Positions 8,123 to 17,204 are shown, counted from the stretch's first letter. The stretch: DNA of 64,000 bases from Afifellaceae bacterium (GCA_028281235.1 JANQKG010000036.1:124001-188000), one strand, 5' to 3'. The notes: generated by a model not told the origin, from the letters alone. Translations and numbers: made by a program.

Positions 8123-9157
8123 GTGCCATCTAACAACCACAGAGGCGTTTCCTCATACTATTTTTGGTTTACCCTTAGATGCGAGCTTACGGTACATACG
8201 GCGGATGCACCTTTGCTAGCATATGAAATCAGCGGACTCATGGTGAAGTCGGAACTCGAACTTCCCACCGCCATCCCCATTCATGCCCCACCGATCGAAC
8301 GACCGGACGTCACGATCCGGTTTTGTGAGCGAATCGAGCCGCTCGCAAATGCCAGTCTTGCCAATCAATGGCTGGAGGCAGGCGACAGAGATTTCTTGTT
8401 CCGCCCCACGAAGGACCTGAGCTTTCGGATTCGAGACGGACGCGAGATCTCGATCTCCCGGACGCCGGGGGTCGCCGATAACGAAGTCCGTCTGTTCTTG
8501 GTTGGACTGGCATGGGGCGTGCTCTGCCATCAGCGCGGTCTACTCCCTCTTCATTGCAGTGCTGTAGAGTTTGCGGATCAGGCATTCGCCTTTACTGGCC
8601 CATCCGGGGCCGGCAAATCGACTCTGGCTGCCGGACTGTCTCAGCGAGGTCACCGGCATCTGTGCGACGATCTTTGCGTGATTGATGTCTCCTGCGACAG
8701 CGTCGAGCTTCGGCACGTGCCGAAGGGGCTGAAGCTGTGGCGCGATGCGACGGAGGCGCTCGATATCCAACCCGGACCGCCGGTTAGCTCCGATCCCCGG
8801 CTGGAAAAGTTTTTCGTATCGCTCTCGCGGGATGATGGCGGCGCGCCGCTCAATGTGGCTGCGCTCTATGTTCTTACTGAGACGGAGGCCCCGGCGCCAA
8901 GCATATCAGAACTCCGCGGCGGCGCTCTCTTCGCAGAGCTGTTTTCGAGCATCTATCGTGTTGATTTTCTGAGTCTATTGCGCAGTTCACACGATGTATT
9001 CGCTCAGATTGCCGAGCTCTCAAAGAAGATAAGTGTGTTTCGGTTTGCGCGTCCCAAAGACATGGCTCGTTTCAACGAGGGCCTGGATTTGGTCGAGGCG
9101 CATATGGGCGAAGTAGTGGCCGGGGGGCACGCCGATGGTCGGAATCGAGCCGCATAG
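8123..9157 (+). CDS. HPr-kinase-like lasso peptide kinase
   Basis: A protein of up to 344 residues with the HprK-type fold: YEISGLMVKSELELP at the N-terminus, the HCSAVEF strand, P-loop GPSGAGKST at residues 159-167, and LCDDLCVI, matching the catalytic acidic segment of HPr kinases. It lacks the phosphatase-linked C-terminal features expected of true HprK. In lasso clusters such proteins phosphorylate the C-terminal Ser of the precursor (paeninodin type), and the precursor here ends in Ser. GTG 8123 is the longest start but lies in AT-rich, non-conserved sequence; TTG at 8213, just before the conserved part, is possible. It overlaps the next gene by 23 bases, implying tight co-translation. 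Confidence 0.8.
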   Translation: MPSNNHRGVSSYYFWFTLRCELTVHTADAPLLAYEISGLMVKSELELPTAIPIHAPPIERPDVTIRFCERIEPLANASLANQWLEAGDRDFLFRPTKDLSFRIRDGREISISRTPGVADNEVRLFLVGLAWGVLCHQRGLLPLHCSAVEFADQAFAFTGPSGAGKSTLAAGLSQRGHRHLCDDLCVIDVSCDSVELRHVPKGLKLWRDATEALDIQPGPPVSSDPRLEKFFVSLSRDDGGAPLNVAALYVLTETEAPAPSISELRGGALFAELFSSIYRVDFLSLLRSSHDVFAQIAELSKKISVFRFARPKDMARFNEGLDLVEAHMGEVVAGGHADGRNRAA

Positions 9158-9422
9158 CAAAATCCAGCGCAAATCCACCTATCTGGAAACGGAACTGGAT
9201 GACGAGACGATCGTCATGCAAATCAAGACCGGCCGGATCAGCAGCATGGCCGAGACGGGCCGAGCGATATGGATTCGGCTGTCGGAGCCGATTTGCTTTG
9301 GTGACCTCATTGATGACTTGGTCGATGAGTTCGAGGTGGAGCGCGACACATGTGCCACCGAGGTCGGTGGATTTCTCATCGAGCTAGAGAAACATGGGTT
9401 TGTCGAGATAGCGTCCGCATAG
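9135..9422 (+). CDS. PqqD-family RiPP recognition protein (lasso B1)
   Basis: A 95-residue PqqD-like protein. The pattern LDDETIVMQIKTGRISSMAE followed by TGRAIWIRLSE is the family's beta-hairpin and helix (‘D..TG....N..G..IW..L’), and EVGGFLIELEKHGFVEI matches the closing winged-helix part. In RiPP pathways this domain binds the precursor leader and presents it to the processing enzymes; the YxxPxL-like leader of the 50-residue peptide at 5902 is the obvious partner. It is a stand-alone protein here, whereas in microcin J25-type systems it is fused to the protease. No PQQ genes are nearby, so a PQQ role is unlikely. Confidence 0.87.
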   Translation: MVGIEPHSKIQRKSTYLETELDDETIVMQIKTGRISSMAETGRAIWIRLSEPICFGDLIDDLVDEFEVERDTCATEVGGFLIELEKHGFVEIASA

Positions 9423-9525
9423 ATGGCGGTCTGTTCAAATAGAGGGGAACGACGCGTTTCAAAAACGCCTTTGACGCATACGCTATTAGTGTCACCTAAG
9501 TAATGAAGGATGGGCGGTAGCAGAA

Positions 9526-9972
9526 GTGCTTGCAAAGCGAATCATTACATTCTGGCGACTTCCAGCTTCGAGCAAAATCGCCTTGCTTGAAGCGGCTGTG
9601 CTCTTGGCCTTTGCCCAGATATTGGTCAAAGCCACACCCTATTCCTGGTGGTCGCGGTTGCTTGGCCCGATCAGCGGTGACCAGGAGAAAGGCAATGCCG
9701 CTGCAGAAACCGAAATCGCCGGGAGCATGGCGTGGGCCGTCAATATGGCAGCGCGATATCTGCCCTGGAACGCCGTATGCCTGCCGCGTGCCATGGTCGC
9801 AAAGTGGATGCTGGCGCGGCGGAGCGTGAGCAGCACGCTCGTTCTTGGTGTCCGTAAAGCGCGTCACTCTACTGACACTGATCTTCACGCGTGGCTGCGC
9901 GCCGGCAGGCAGACGGTCATCGGAGGTGAGGTTGCGGATCAGTTCACGATTATCGCCTGCTACGGCGAATAG
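9526..9972 (+). CDS. Lasso peptide leader protease (B2, transglutaminase-like)
   Basis: A 148-residue protein matching the B2 family of lasso maturation. After an amphipathic N-terminal part (LEAAVLLAFAQILVK), the catalytic region shows C85 in AVCLPRAMVAKWML, H121 in TDLHAWLRAG and a candidate third residue D138, the Cys-His-Asp set of this cysteine protease. The enzyme removes the leader from the precursor, supplying the free N-terminus for the cyclase. The start is probably GTG at 9526, with AAGGA 15 bases upstream, which is a poor spacing, so the exact start is uncertain. It lies between B1 and the cyclase in the same direction. Confidence 0.88.
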   Translation: MLAKRIITFWRLPASSKIALLEAAVLLAFAQILVKATPYSWWSRLLGPISGDQEKGNAAAETEIAGSMAWAVNMAARYLPWNAVCLPRAMVAKWMLARRSVSSTLVLGVRKARHSTDTDLHAWLRAGRQTVIGGEVADQFTIIACYGE

Positions 9973-10047
9973 TCGACTGCAATTGCGCTTTGCACCTTGC
10001 AAAGGGCTCGGTCCCAGCGGCTACTCCGTCGTCGTCCTAGGGTCTCG

Positions 10048-12018
10048 ATGAGCGGTATCGGCGTCATATACCACAGAGACGGGCGTCCGGTTCGGCGCGA
10101 CGACATTGAACGCGTCGCCAGGGCACTTGCCATGTACGGGCCGGAGAAGCAGGTCGTCCGGCTGATGGGGCCCGTCGCCTTTGCCTATGCCCACTTCACC
10201 GATACGCCCGAGGCGCGCGGGCAGGAGCAGCCCGTCACCGGCGGGGCCGGGCGCCACACCATGGTGTTCAACGGCCGCCTCGACAATCGCGACGAGCTCG
10301 CCTCCGCGCTGGGCATCGATCCGCCGAGCCTGCGGATGCTGTCCGATGCGGCGTTGGCGATGCGATGCTGGGAGCAATGGGGGACGGATACGCTCAACAA
10401 ATGGATCGGCGAGTTCGTGCTGATCAACTGGGACAAGGCCGAGCAGCGTCTGATCGCCGCGCGGCACCAGTTCGGCTACCGCACGCTCCATTACCATCTG
10501 GGGCAGGACCGGCTGGTCATGGCCTCCGCGCCCAAGGGCATCCATGCGCTGGGCGATGTGCCGCGCAAGATCGACGAGCAGAAGATCGCGGATGCGTTGT
10601 GCCAACTCTATACCGATGCGGAGCGAACCTATTTCGTCGGCATCAAGCGCGTTCCGGCGGCAAGCCTTTTGATTGCCGACCACGACAAAGTCGAGACGAG
10701 ACAATATTACCAGTTGGAGGAACACGTCAGGGAGGTGCGCTACGCCTCAGATGATGATTATGTCGAGGCGGCACGCGAGCTGCTTGAGGCCTCCGTCAAG
10801 GCAATGCTCCGCAGCCCCGGTCCCGTCGGAACGTTCATGAGCGGCGGGCTGGACTCATCAACCATTGCCGTTACCGCAGCGAGACAGCTTTCCGGGCAGG
10901 GCGGGAGGCTCCCGGCTTTCACGTGGGTTCCTGAAGAGGGCTGGGACGGCCGAACGGAAAAGCATTGCTATGGAGACGAGACGCCGTACGTCCAGGCGAT
11001 TGCCGCGGCCCATCCGGCGCTTGATCTCAATCTCGTCAATGCGGAGGGGCTTGGTCACTATCACAAGCAGGATGAGCTCCTCCATGCCGCGGAAATGCCC
11101 ATCCGGAACGCCCTGAACGTGACCTGGATGCACGCCATTCTCGGCGAAGCGAAGCGGCGGGGGATCAAGGTGATGCTTGAAGGCACCATGGGTAACATGA
11201 CGCTGAGCTATCGCGGCGACGGCGTCTACACCCATCTCTGGCGCGAAAGGGAGCTTCGCCGCCTGCTCAAGGAGATTGGATGTCTTAGCCGGCACCCGAT
11301 AGGCTTTGTACGCAATGCGCTGTCAAATCTTGTCTGGCCGCTCGGTCCGGAATGGCTTTGGGCACTGAAAGAACGGCTGCGCGGACGTGGCGCGCAAAGC
11401 ACCAGATGGCTGCGATACGTCACGATCGACGCCGACTATGGACGCAGGATGCGCATCCCGGAACGCGCGCGCGACAGCGGCTTCAACTATTTCGGCAAAG
11501 CGCCCGCCAGAGCACGTGATCTTTGGAGCTGGATGTTGACGCGCCATGCCGCTTCTGAGATGGGCGATATGCACCAAGGACTAGCGGCGCTCTATGGCCT
11601 CGACATGCGCGATCCGTTTTCGAATAGAAAGATGATCGAATGGAGCTTCGGCGTGCCGGAAGACCAGTATCACCGAAATGGTCAGGGCCGTTGGCTGATC
11701 AAGCGTTTGATGAAGGGCGTGCTGCCCGACAGCGTGCTCTTCAAACCGAAGAATATCGGCCGGCAGACCTCCGACTGGCATCTACGCCTGACGCGGGATC
11801 TCCCGCGCATTCGAGAGGACCTTAAGGCGCTGGCAGAGGATCGAGACACCGCCGGAATGATCGATGTCCCGCGCCTTCAAGCTCTGGTCGATGACTGGCC
11901 GGAGCACACGATCACCGATGGCGCCGACGACCGCCGCTTCTTCCTCCCCGTGAACCTGCCCCTGGCCTTGCAGGCCGGCCGGTTCGTCCAGCGCGTCAAG
12001 GGAACCAATCTGCCATAG
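10048..12018 (+). CDS. Lasso cyclase, asparagine-synthetase-like (C protein)
   Basis: A 656-residue protein with asparagine synthetase B architecture: an N-terminal Ntn-like glutaminase domain (about 1-200) and a C-terminal ATP-pyrophosphatase domain with SGGLDSS at 265-271. The chosen ATG at 10048 gives MSGIGV; the residue after Met is Ser, not the Cys nucleophile of true glutamine-dependent AsnB, so it cannot use glutamine. That loss, plus its place after B1 and B2, marks it as a lasso cyclase that adenylates the Asp side chain of the core and closes the isopeptide ring. It lies 75 bases after B2. A 218-base gap then separates the cluster from gmd. Confidence 0.88.
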   Translation: MSGIGVIYHRDGRPVRRDDIERVARALAMYGPEKQVVRLMGPVAFAYAHFTDTPEARGQEQPVTGGAGRHTMVFNGRLDNRDELASALGIDPPSLRMLSDAALAMRCWEQWGTDTLNKWIGEFVLINWDKAEQRLIAARHQFGYRTLHYHLGQDRLVMASAPKGIHALGDVPRKIDEQKIADALCQLYTDAERTYFVGIKRVPAASLLIADHDKVETRQYYQLEEHVREVRYASDDDYVEAARELLEASVKAMLRSPGPVGTFMSGGLDSSTIAVTAARQLSGQGGRLPAFTWVPEEGWDGRTEKHCYGDETPYVQAIAAAHPALDLNLVNAEGLGHYHKQDELLHAAEMPIRNALNVTWMHAILGEAKRRGIKVMLEGTMGNMTLSYRGDGVYTHLWRERELRRLLKEIGCLSRHPIGFVRNALSNLVWPLGPEWLWALKERLRGRGAQSTRWLRYVTIDADYGRRMRIPERARDSGFNYFGKAPARARDLWSWMLTRHAASEMGDMHQGLAALYGLDMRDPFSNRKMIEWSFGVPEDQYHRNGQGRWLIKRLMKGVLPDSVLFKPKNIGRQTSDWHLRLTRDLPRIREDLKALAEDRDTAGMIDVPRLQALVDDWPEHTITDGADDRRFFLPVNLPLALQAGRFVQRVKGTNLP

Positions 12019-12236
12019 CGGCGTACCGACCAGCGCCAGCGCCGTCCGGCTGCCGCGTGTAAGAGCTGACGTCGTGCGGTGCCGATCTGGGCTTAACTGG
12101 CGGTCATTGCGAAGGTCGAAAGCATGCGCTGATCGCGCAGGACTTGCAGAAGTCGCCCGGACACGGCAGGGAATAGGGCGCTCGCCCGCCGATGCGCCGG
12201 TGGCGCGGCCCACGCCTTCGCAGTACGAGGGGAAAC

Positions 12237-13310
12237 ATGGATCGGCCTGGAACCGGCAAGGTCGCCCTGATCACCGGCGTGACCGGACAGGACGGTGCCT
12301 ATCTGGCCGAGTTGCTGCTGGAGAAGGGCTACACAGTCCACGGGATCAAGCGACGGTCCTCGTCTTTCAACACCGGTCGCGTCGACCATCTCTATCAGGA
12401 TCCGCACGAGCCCAACCAGCAGTTTGTCCTGCATTACGGCGACATGACGGACGCCACCAACCTCATCCGCATCGTGCAGGAGACGCAGCCGGACGAAATC
12501 TACAATCTCGCCGCACAATCGCATGTGCAGGTGAGCTTCGAGACGGCGGAATATACCGCCAACGCCGACGCCGTCGGCACGTTGCGCCTGCTGGAAGCCA
12601 TTCGTCTCCTGGGTCTCACCACGAAGACGCGTTTCTATCAGGCATCCACCTCCGAACTTTACGGCAAGTCCCCGCCGCCGCAGAACGAAACGACGCCGTT
12701 CCAGCCGCGCAGTCCTTACGCAGCAGCCAAGCTCTACGCCTATTGGATCGTCGTGAACTACCGAGAAGCCTATGGCATGCACGCATCCAACGGCATCCTG
12801 TTCAATCATGAGAGCCCGCTGCGCGGCGAGACCTTCGTCACGCGCAAGATCACCCGCGGCGTTGCCGCCATAAAGCTCGGCGTTCAGGACCGTCTCTATC
12901 TCGGCAATCTTGAAGCCAGGCGCGACTGGGGGCATGCGCGCGATTACGTGCGCGGCATGTGGATGATGCTGCAGCAGGAAGCGCCCGACGATTACGTGCT
13001 GGCCACGGGGAAGGCGCACAGCGTGCGGAGCTTTGTGGAGAAGGCATTCGCGGAAGCGGGCATACGCATCGTGTGGCAGGGGGAGGGCGTATCCGAGAAG
13101 GGCGTCGACGCAGAAGACGGCCGGGTTCTCGTGGAGATCGATCCGCGCTACTTCCGCCCTACGGAAGTCGACGCCCTGCTTGGCGATCCGTCCAAGGCGC
13201 GCGAGAAGTTGGGCTGGACGCACGACATCGACATCGACGCTCTGTGCGCGGAGATGGTGCGCGAGGATCTGGCAGCCGTTGCCGAGGAAGGGCGCCGCAA
13301 TGCCGAATAG
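12237..13310 (+). CDS. gmd: GDP-mannose 4,6-dehydratase
   Basis: A 357-residue extended SDR that converts GDP-mannose to GDP-4-keto-6-deoxymannose. [19 protein letters not shown] is the diagnostic NADP-binding segment of Gmd, followed by [16 protein letters not shown] and the [20 protein letters not shown] catalytic Tyr/Lys helix. The ATG at 12237 has a strong ribosome-binding site (GAGGGG); upstream in-frame starts lack one. It overlaps fcl by 11 bases, so both are translated from one message. Together they supply GDP-L-fucose for a surface glycan. Confidence 0.96.
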   Translation: MDRPGTGKVALITGVTGQDGAYLAELLLEKGYTVHGIKRRSSSFNTGRVDHLYQDPHEPNQQFVLHYGDMTDATNLIRIVQETQPDEIYNLAAQSHVQVSFETAEYTANADAVGTLRLLEAIRLLGLTTKTRFYQASTSELYGKSPPPQNETTPFQPRSPYAAAKLYAYWIVVNYREAYGMHASNGILFNHESPLRGETFVTRKITRGVAAIKLGVQDRLYLGNLEARRDWGHARDYVRGMWMMLQQEAPDDYVLATGKAHSVRSFVEKAFAEAGIRIVWQGEGVSEKGVDAEDGRVLVEIDPRYFRPTEVDALLGDPSKAREKLGWTHDIDIDALCAEMVREDLAAVAEEGRRNAE

Positions 13311-14274
13311 CGGCGCCTTCTCGCTCGACGGCAAGCGCATCTGGGTCGCCGGCCATGGCGGCATGGTCGGCTCCGCGCTGGTGCGGCGGCTCAGCCGCGA
13401 GCCGTGCGAGATACTTCTTGCTGAGCGCCGATCGCTTGACCTGACGCGCCAGTCGGACGTCGAAGCCTGGATGGCGGACGTGCGCCCCGATGCCATTGTC
13501 CTGGCGGCCGCCAAGGTCGGCGGCATCATGGCCAACGCCACGTATCCCGCGGCGTTCCTCTACGACAATCTCATGATCCAGGCGAACATCCTGGAAGCGG
13601 CACATCGTGTTGGCGTGCGCAAGGTCCTGGTGCTGGGCTCAAGCTGCATCTACCCCAAACATGCTCCGCAGCCGCTCGCGGAGGAGTCGCTACTGACGGG
13701 TCCGTTGGAGGCCACCAACGAGGCCTATGCGGTGGCAAAAATCGCCGGCCTCAAGCTCGCTGAAGCCTACCGCAAGCAATACAGCGCCGATTTCATCTCC
13801 GCCATGCCGACGAACCTCTACGGGCCTGAAGACAATTTCGACCTGGCGACCAGCCATGTGTTGCCGGCGCTGATCCGCAAGGCCCATGAGGCCAAGACAC
13901 ACGGCGACGACGCCATGACCATCTGGGGCTCCGGTACGGTCCGCCGCGAGTTCATGCATGTCGACGATTGCGCCGATGCGTTGGTCTTCCTGCTGCAGAC
14001 CTACTCCGCCCCACAGCACATCAATGTCGGCAGCGGCGAGGACATGACCATCCTGGAGCTGGCGCAGCTCGTTTGCGAAATTGTCGGCTTCAAGGGCCGC
14101 ATCATCTGTGACACGACCAAGCCCGACGGCACCCCGCGCAAGCTGATGAAGAGCGACCGCCTCAAGGCGCTCGGCTGGGCGCCGAAGATCGCGCTCAAGG
14201 ACGGGATTGCCGGCACCTATCACTGGTATTGTCAGAATGCCGGCCAGACAGGCATGGCGCGCGGTGTGGCGTAA
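13300..14274 (+). CDS. fcl: GDP-L-fucose synthase
   Basis: A 324-residue GDP-4-keto-6-deoxymannose 3,5-epimerase/4-reductase, second step after Gmd. Landmarks are [18 protein letters not shown] (NADP binding), [32 protein letters not shown] and [14 protein letters not shown] (catalytic Tyr-Lys). The ATG at 13300 overlaps the gmd stop, an arrangement typical of coupled gmd-fcl pairs; longer starts in the same frame run antisensibly through gmd and are rejected. The length is normal for the family. Presence of the pair argues that fucose or a fucose-derived sugar is part of the envelope polysaccharide. Confidence 0.96.
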   Translation: MPNSGAFSLDGKRIWVAGHGGMVGSALVRRLSREPCEILLAERRSLDLTRQSDVEAWMADVRPDAIVLAAAKVGGIMANATYPAAFLYDNLMIQANILEAAHRVGVRKVLVLGSSCIYPKHAPQPLAEESLLTGPLEATNEAYAVAKIAGLKLAEAYRKQYSADFISAMPTNLYGPEDNFDLATSHVLPALIRKAHEAKTHGDDAMTIWGSGTVRREFMHVDDCADALVFLLQTYSAPQHINVGSGEDMTILELAQLVCEIVGFKGRIICDTTKPDGTPRKLMKSDRLKALGWAPKIALKDGIAGTYHWYCQNAGQTGMARGVA

Positions 14275-14286
14275 GCGAGGTCACTT

Positions 14287-15063
14287 TTGAGCCTTTTTCT
14301 GTCCAAGCTGATACCGCTCTTTGTGTATCCGTTGGGGGCAGCACTTGTGCTGGGAAGCGCTGCGCTGGTTTTATCGTTCACCCGTTTCAGAGTGTGGGGA
14401 TCAGCGCTCTTGGCCGCAGCGCTGATCGTTCTTTGGGTGGCCTCGACGCCCGTCCTGGCGCGCTGGCTGATTGCGGAGCTTGAGGCACGGCATCCGCCGA
14501 TCCACGAATCGGAAGCACCCGAGGCGGATGCCATCATCCTGCTTGGCGGTGCTGTCAGGCAGCCGCTTCCCCCGCGCGTCGGTCCCGATCTGAGTGCGGC
14601 TGCCGACCGGCTTATTGCTGCCATGCGGCTCTATCGCGTCGGCAAGGCGCCGGTCATTGTGATCGCCGCGGGGAATATATCGTGGGAGGCGACTAAGGCG
14701 TCTGAGGCTGAATTGACCGCAGGGCTGCTGGTCGATCTCGGCGTGCCGCGCGACGCGCTGGTTCTGGAAACGGGGAGCCGAAACACGCGCGAGAACGCGC
14801 TCAACACGGCGGAGATTTTTGAGGCGCGCGGTTGGCGCACGGGGCTGCTCGTCACGTCGGCATCCCACATGCCGCGCGCACTCGCCACCTTTCGCAAGGT
14901 CGGCCTGCAGGTAACGCCGGTCGCCACCGACATCGTGGTGACCTATCCGCTCCAAGGGGGCTTCTTCAGATTTCTGCCGAGGGCTGGAGCGCTTGCCGCG
15001 ACCACGTCGGCGGTGAAAGAGTGGATCGGCCACGCCGTCTATCGATACCGGGAGTGGATCTAG
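14287..15063 (+). CDS. DUF218 / YdcF-ElyC-type membrane protein
   Basis: A 258-residue protein with two N-terminal transmembrane segments (about residues 8-30 and 36-55) and a C-terminal DUF218 domain: ADAIILLGGAVRQ, then SRNTRENALNTAEI and LLVTSASHMPRA, the conserved acidic, Asn and SxxHxxRA elements. ElyC-type members affect peptidoglycan or lipid-carrier metabolism in the envelope, which would suit a polysaccharide locus, but the biochemical activity is not established. It starts with TTG at 14287, 12 bases after fcl, and probably belongs to the same operon. Its stop merges with the palindromic element that follows. Confidence 0.85.
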   Translation: MSLFLSKLIPLFVYPLGAALVLGSAALVLSFTRFRVWGSALLAAALIVLWVASTPVLARWLIAELEARHPPIHESEAPEADAIILLGGAVRQPLPPRVGPDLSAAADRLIAAMRLYRVGKAPVIVIAAGNISWEATKASEAELTAGLLVDLGVPRDALVLETGSRNTRENALNTAEIFEARGWRTGLLVTSASHMPRALATFRKVGLQVTPVATDIVVTYPLQGGFFRFLPRAGALAATTSAVKEWIGHAVYRYREWI

Positions 15064-15207
15064 AGCATGATCCCGAAAAGTGGATACCGGTTTTCGGACA
15101 AGATCATGCTCCAACAAAGACTCATGATCCCGAAAAGTCACATCCGGTTTCCCGCCTTCGCGAAGCGCGCTTCGGCGGGCGAAGCAAGGTCGGATAAGAT
15201 CATGCTC
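15063..15207. repeat. Hyphomicrobiales-type palindromic element, tandem pair
   Basis: Two related elements lie back to back. The first, 15063-15111, runs from GAGCATGATC to GATCATGCTC with an internal CCGAAAAG / TTTTCGG stem. The second, 15123-15207, has the same ends but carries an extra internal hairpin (CCCGCCTTCGCG with GCTTCGGCGGG) inserted in its middle. The elements fill the gap between the DUF218 gene and the phosphomannomutase gene and could end or stabilise transcripts. Confidence 0.9.
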
Positions 15208-15235
15208 TGGCAACGGGATTAGAGCCCGCGGCATC

Positions 15236-16735
15236 ATGTTCCCACCTCCGAAACCGGCGCTGGAGCGCAATACCTACGCCTACGAGACGCAGCCGCTCAT
15301 CAAGCCGACGGGCTTCCGCGAATATGATGCGCGCTGGCTGTTTGAGACGGAGATCAATCTGATGGGCGTGCAGGCGCTGGGGCTCGGGCTCGGCACGCTG
15401 CTTCATGAGCTGGGCGTCAGACCGGCGATCGTGACGGGCCACGATTTTCGCTCCTATTCCGCGTCCATCAAGCAGGCGTTGATCAATGGCCTGTTGGCGA
15501 CGGGCGTCGAGGTCCATGACATTGGCCTGGCCGTGACCCCGATGGCCTACTTTGCCCAGTTCGAGCTCGACGTGCCGGCCGTCGCCATGGTGACGGCGTC
15601 CCACAACGAGAACGGCTGGACCGGGGTCAAGATGGGGGCGGAGCGGCCGCTGACCTTCGGGCCCAACGAGATGGGGCGGCTCCGCGACATCGTGCTGAGC
15701 GGGGCGTTCGACGCCCGCGGCGGGGGATCATATCGCTTCGTTGAGGGCTTTGCGGAACGATACATCGCCGATCTTGCTGATCGGCCCAAGCTCAAGCATC
15801 CGCTCACGGCGGTGGTCGCGTGCGGCAACGGCACGGCCGGCGCGTTCGCGCCACGCGTCCTGGAAGCGGTCGGGGCCGATGTCGTGCCGCTCGATGCGGA
15901 GCTTGACCATGCCTTCCCGCGCTACAATCCGAACCCGGAAGACCTGACGATGCTTGCGGCCATTCGCGACAAGGTGCTGGCCACCGGTGCGGCCGTCGGG
16001 CTCGGCTTTGACGGAGACGGCGACCGCTGCGGTGTGGTCGACAATGAGGGTGAGGCGATCTTCGCCGACAAGGTTGGCGTGATGCTGGCGCGCGACATGT
16101 CCAGCGTCCATCCCGGCGCGACATTCGTCGTGGATGTCAAATCGACCGGCTTGTTCGCCACCGACCCCAGATTAGCTGAGAACGGCGTCAAAACCGAGTT
16201 CTGGAAGACAGGTCATTCCTACATCAAGCGACGCGTCAGCGAGCGCGCGGCGCTGGCCGGCTTTGAGAAGTCGGGGCATTTCTTTTTCAACGCTCCGCTT
16301 GGCCGCGGCTACGATGACGGGCTGGTGTCGGCTCTGGCGGTCCTGGACATGCTGGACCGCAATGCCGGGACAAAGCTTGCGGATCTCCGCCGCGCGCTGC
16401 CGCAGACCTGGGGATCGCCCACCATGTCGCCGCATTGCGACGACGAGAAGAAATACGGCGTGGTGGAGAAGGTGCTGGGTGATTTTGAGCGGATGCAGGC
16501 GGCAGGAGAGCGGCTCGCCGGACACGCCATCTCCAACCTCATCACCGTGAACGGCGTGCGTGTTGTCACCGACGACGGAACCTGGGGACTCGTTCGCGCA
16601 TCGTCCAACAAGCCGGAACTGGTGGTGGTGGTCGAAAGCCCGGTTTCGGAGCAGCGCATGCGGGATATGTTTAAGAGCGTCGACGACGTGCTGCGCTGCT
16701 ACCCGGAGGTGGGGCCCTACAACCAGACGATCTAA
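15236..16735 (+). CDS. Phosphomannomutase/phosphoglucomutase
   Basis: A 499-residue alpha-D-phosphohexomutase. The phosphoserine loop is VTASHNENGWTG (around residue 122), the metal-binding loop is GFDGDGDRCG (around 258), and the sugar-binding segment FEKSGHFFFN and a C-terminal phosphate-binding region VRASSNKPEL are all present. It interconverts mannose-6-phosphate and mannose-1-phosphate, feeding the GDP-mannose made by the enzyme encoded at 17252 and then Gmd/Fcl. It starts with ATG at 15236, after the tandem palindromic elements. The manB/algC role is inferred from context; glucose specificity is equally possible for this family. Confidence 0.92.
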   Translation: MFPPPKPALERNTYAYETQPLIKPTGFREYDARWLFETEINLMGVQALGLGLGTLLHELGVRPAIVTGHDFRSYSASIKQALINGLLATGVEVHDIGLAVTPMAYFAQFELDVPAVAMVTASHNENGWTGVKMGAERPLTFGPNEMGRLRDIVLSGAFDARGGGSYRFVEGFAERYIADLADRPKLKHPLTAVVACGNGTAGAFAPRVLEAVGADVVPLDAELDHAFPRYNPNPEDLTMLAAIRDKVLATGAAVGLGFDGDGDRCGVVDNEGEAIFADKVGVMLARDMSSVHPGATFVVDVKSTGLFATDPRLAENGVKTEFWKTGHSYIKRRVSERAALAGFEKSGHFFFNAPLGRGYDDGLVSALAVLDMLDRNAGTKLADLRRALPQTWGSPTMSPHCDDEKKYGVVEKVLGDFERMQAAGERLAGHAISNLITVNGVRVVTDDGTWGLVRASSNKPELVVVVESPVSEQRMRDMFKSVDDVLRCYPEVGPYNQTI

Positions 16736-16812
16736 CACGAGGCGAGCGAGGCGGCAGGCGGCAGCGACGTCGCCCGTGAACTGGCGGCGACCGGAGGAAC
16801 AAAGGACTATTG

Positions 16813-17169
16813 ATGAGCGATCTTCGAGAGCCCACCGAAACGCGACCCTGGGGCTGCTTCTATGTTCTGGACGAAGGGCCGGGCTTCAAGGTGAAGCGGC
16901 TTGTCGTGACGCCGAACGGCCGGCTTTCGCTGCAAAGCCATAAGCATCGCGCCGAGCATTGGACGGTAGTGAGCGGCGAGGCGACGGTCACAGTCGGCGA
17001 GTGCGTGCACACATTGCTGCGCGGCGACGCCATCGACATCGCTCTCGGCGAACGTCACCGACTGGAGAATTTTGGAGCGGTGGATGTCGAGGTGATCGAA
17101 GTCCAGTTCGGCGACTATCTCGGTGAGGACGACATCGTCCGCTACGAGGACGTCTTTCAGCGCTCCTGA
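16813..17169 (+). CDS. Cupin, mannose-6-phosphate isomerase type II domain
   Basis: A 118-residue cupin equivalent to the C-terminal isomerase domain of bifunctional ManC/AlgA proteins: RPWGCFYVLDEGPGFKVKRL, then LSLQSHKHRAEHWTVVSGEA with the metal-binding His/Glu cluster, and DIALGERHRLENFG with the last metal His. It would convert fructose-6-phosphate to mannose-6-phosphate. ATG 16813 is preferred over the in-frame TTG three bases earlier. It faces, across about 80 bases, the separate guanylyltransferase gene on the other strand, so the usual fused enzyme is split here. Confidence 0.85.
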   Translation: MSDLREPTETRPWGCFYVLDEGPGFKVKRLVVTPNGRLSLQSHKHRAEHWTVVSGEATVTVGECVHTLLRGDAIDIALGERHRLENFGAVDVEVIEVQFGDYLGEDDIVRYEDVFQRS

Positions 17170-17204
17170 GCGCTATCGCTTTTTCGGTGGTCGCGCCGGT
17201 TGAT

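Noticed and set aside
8123-9157. Regulatory HPr kinase/phosphorylase of the PTS system
   Set aside because: No PTS genes are nearby, the N-terminal domain is of the lasso-kinase type, and the gene overlaps the B1 gene.
9135-9422. PqqD as part of pyrroloquinoline quinone synthesis
   Set aside because: No pqqA, C or E gene is near, and it is sandwiched between lasso kinase and B2 genes; the RiPP recognition role fits better.
10048-12018. True asparagine synthetase AsnB
   Set aside because: The residue after Met is Ser, not the required Cys nucleophile, and the neighbours are lasso maturation genes.
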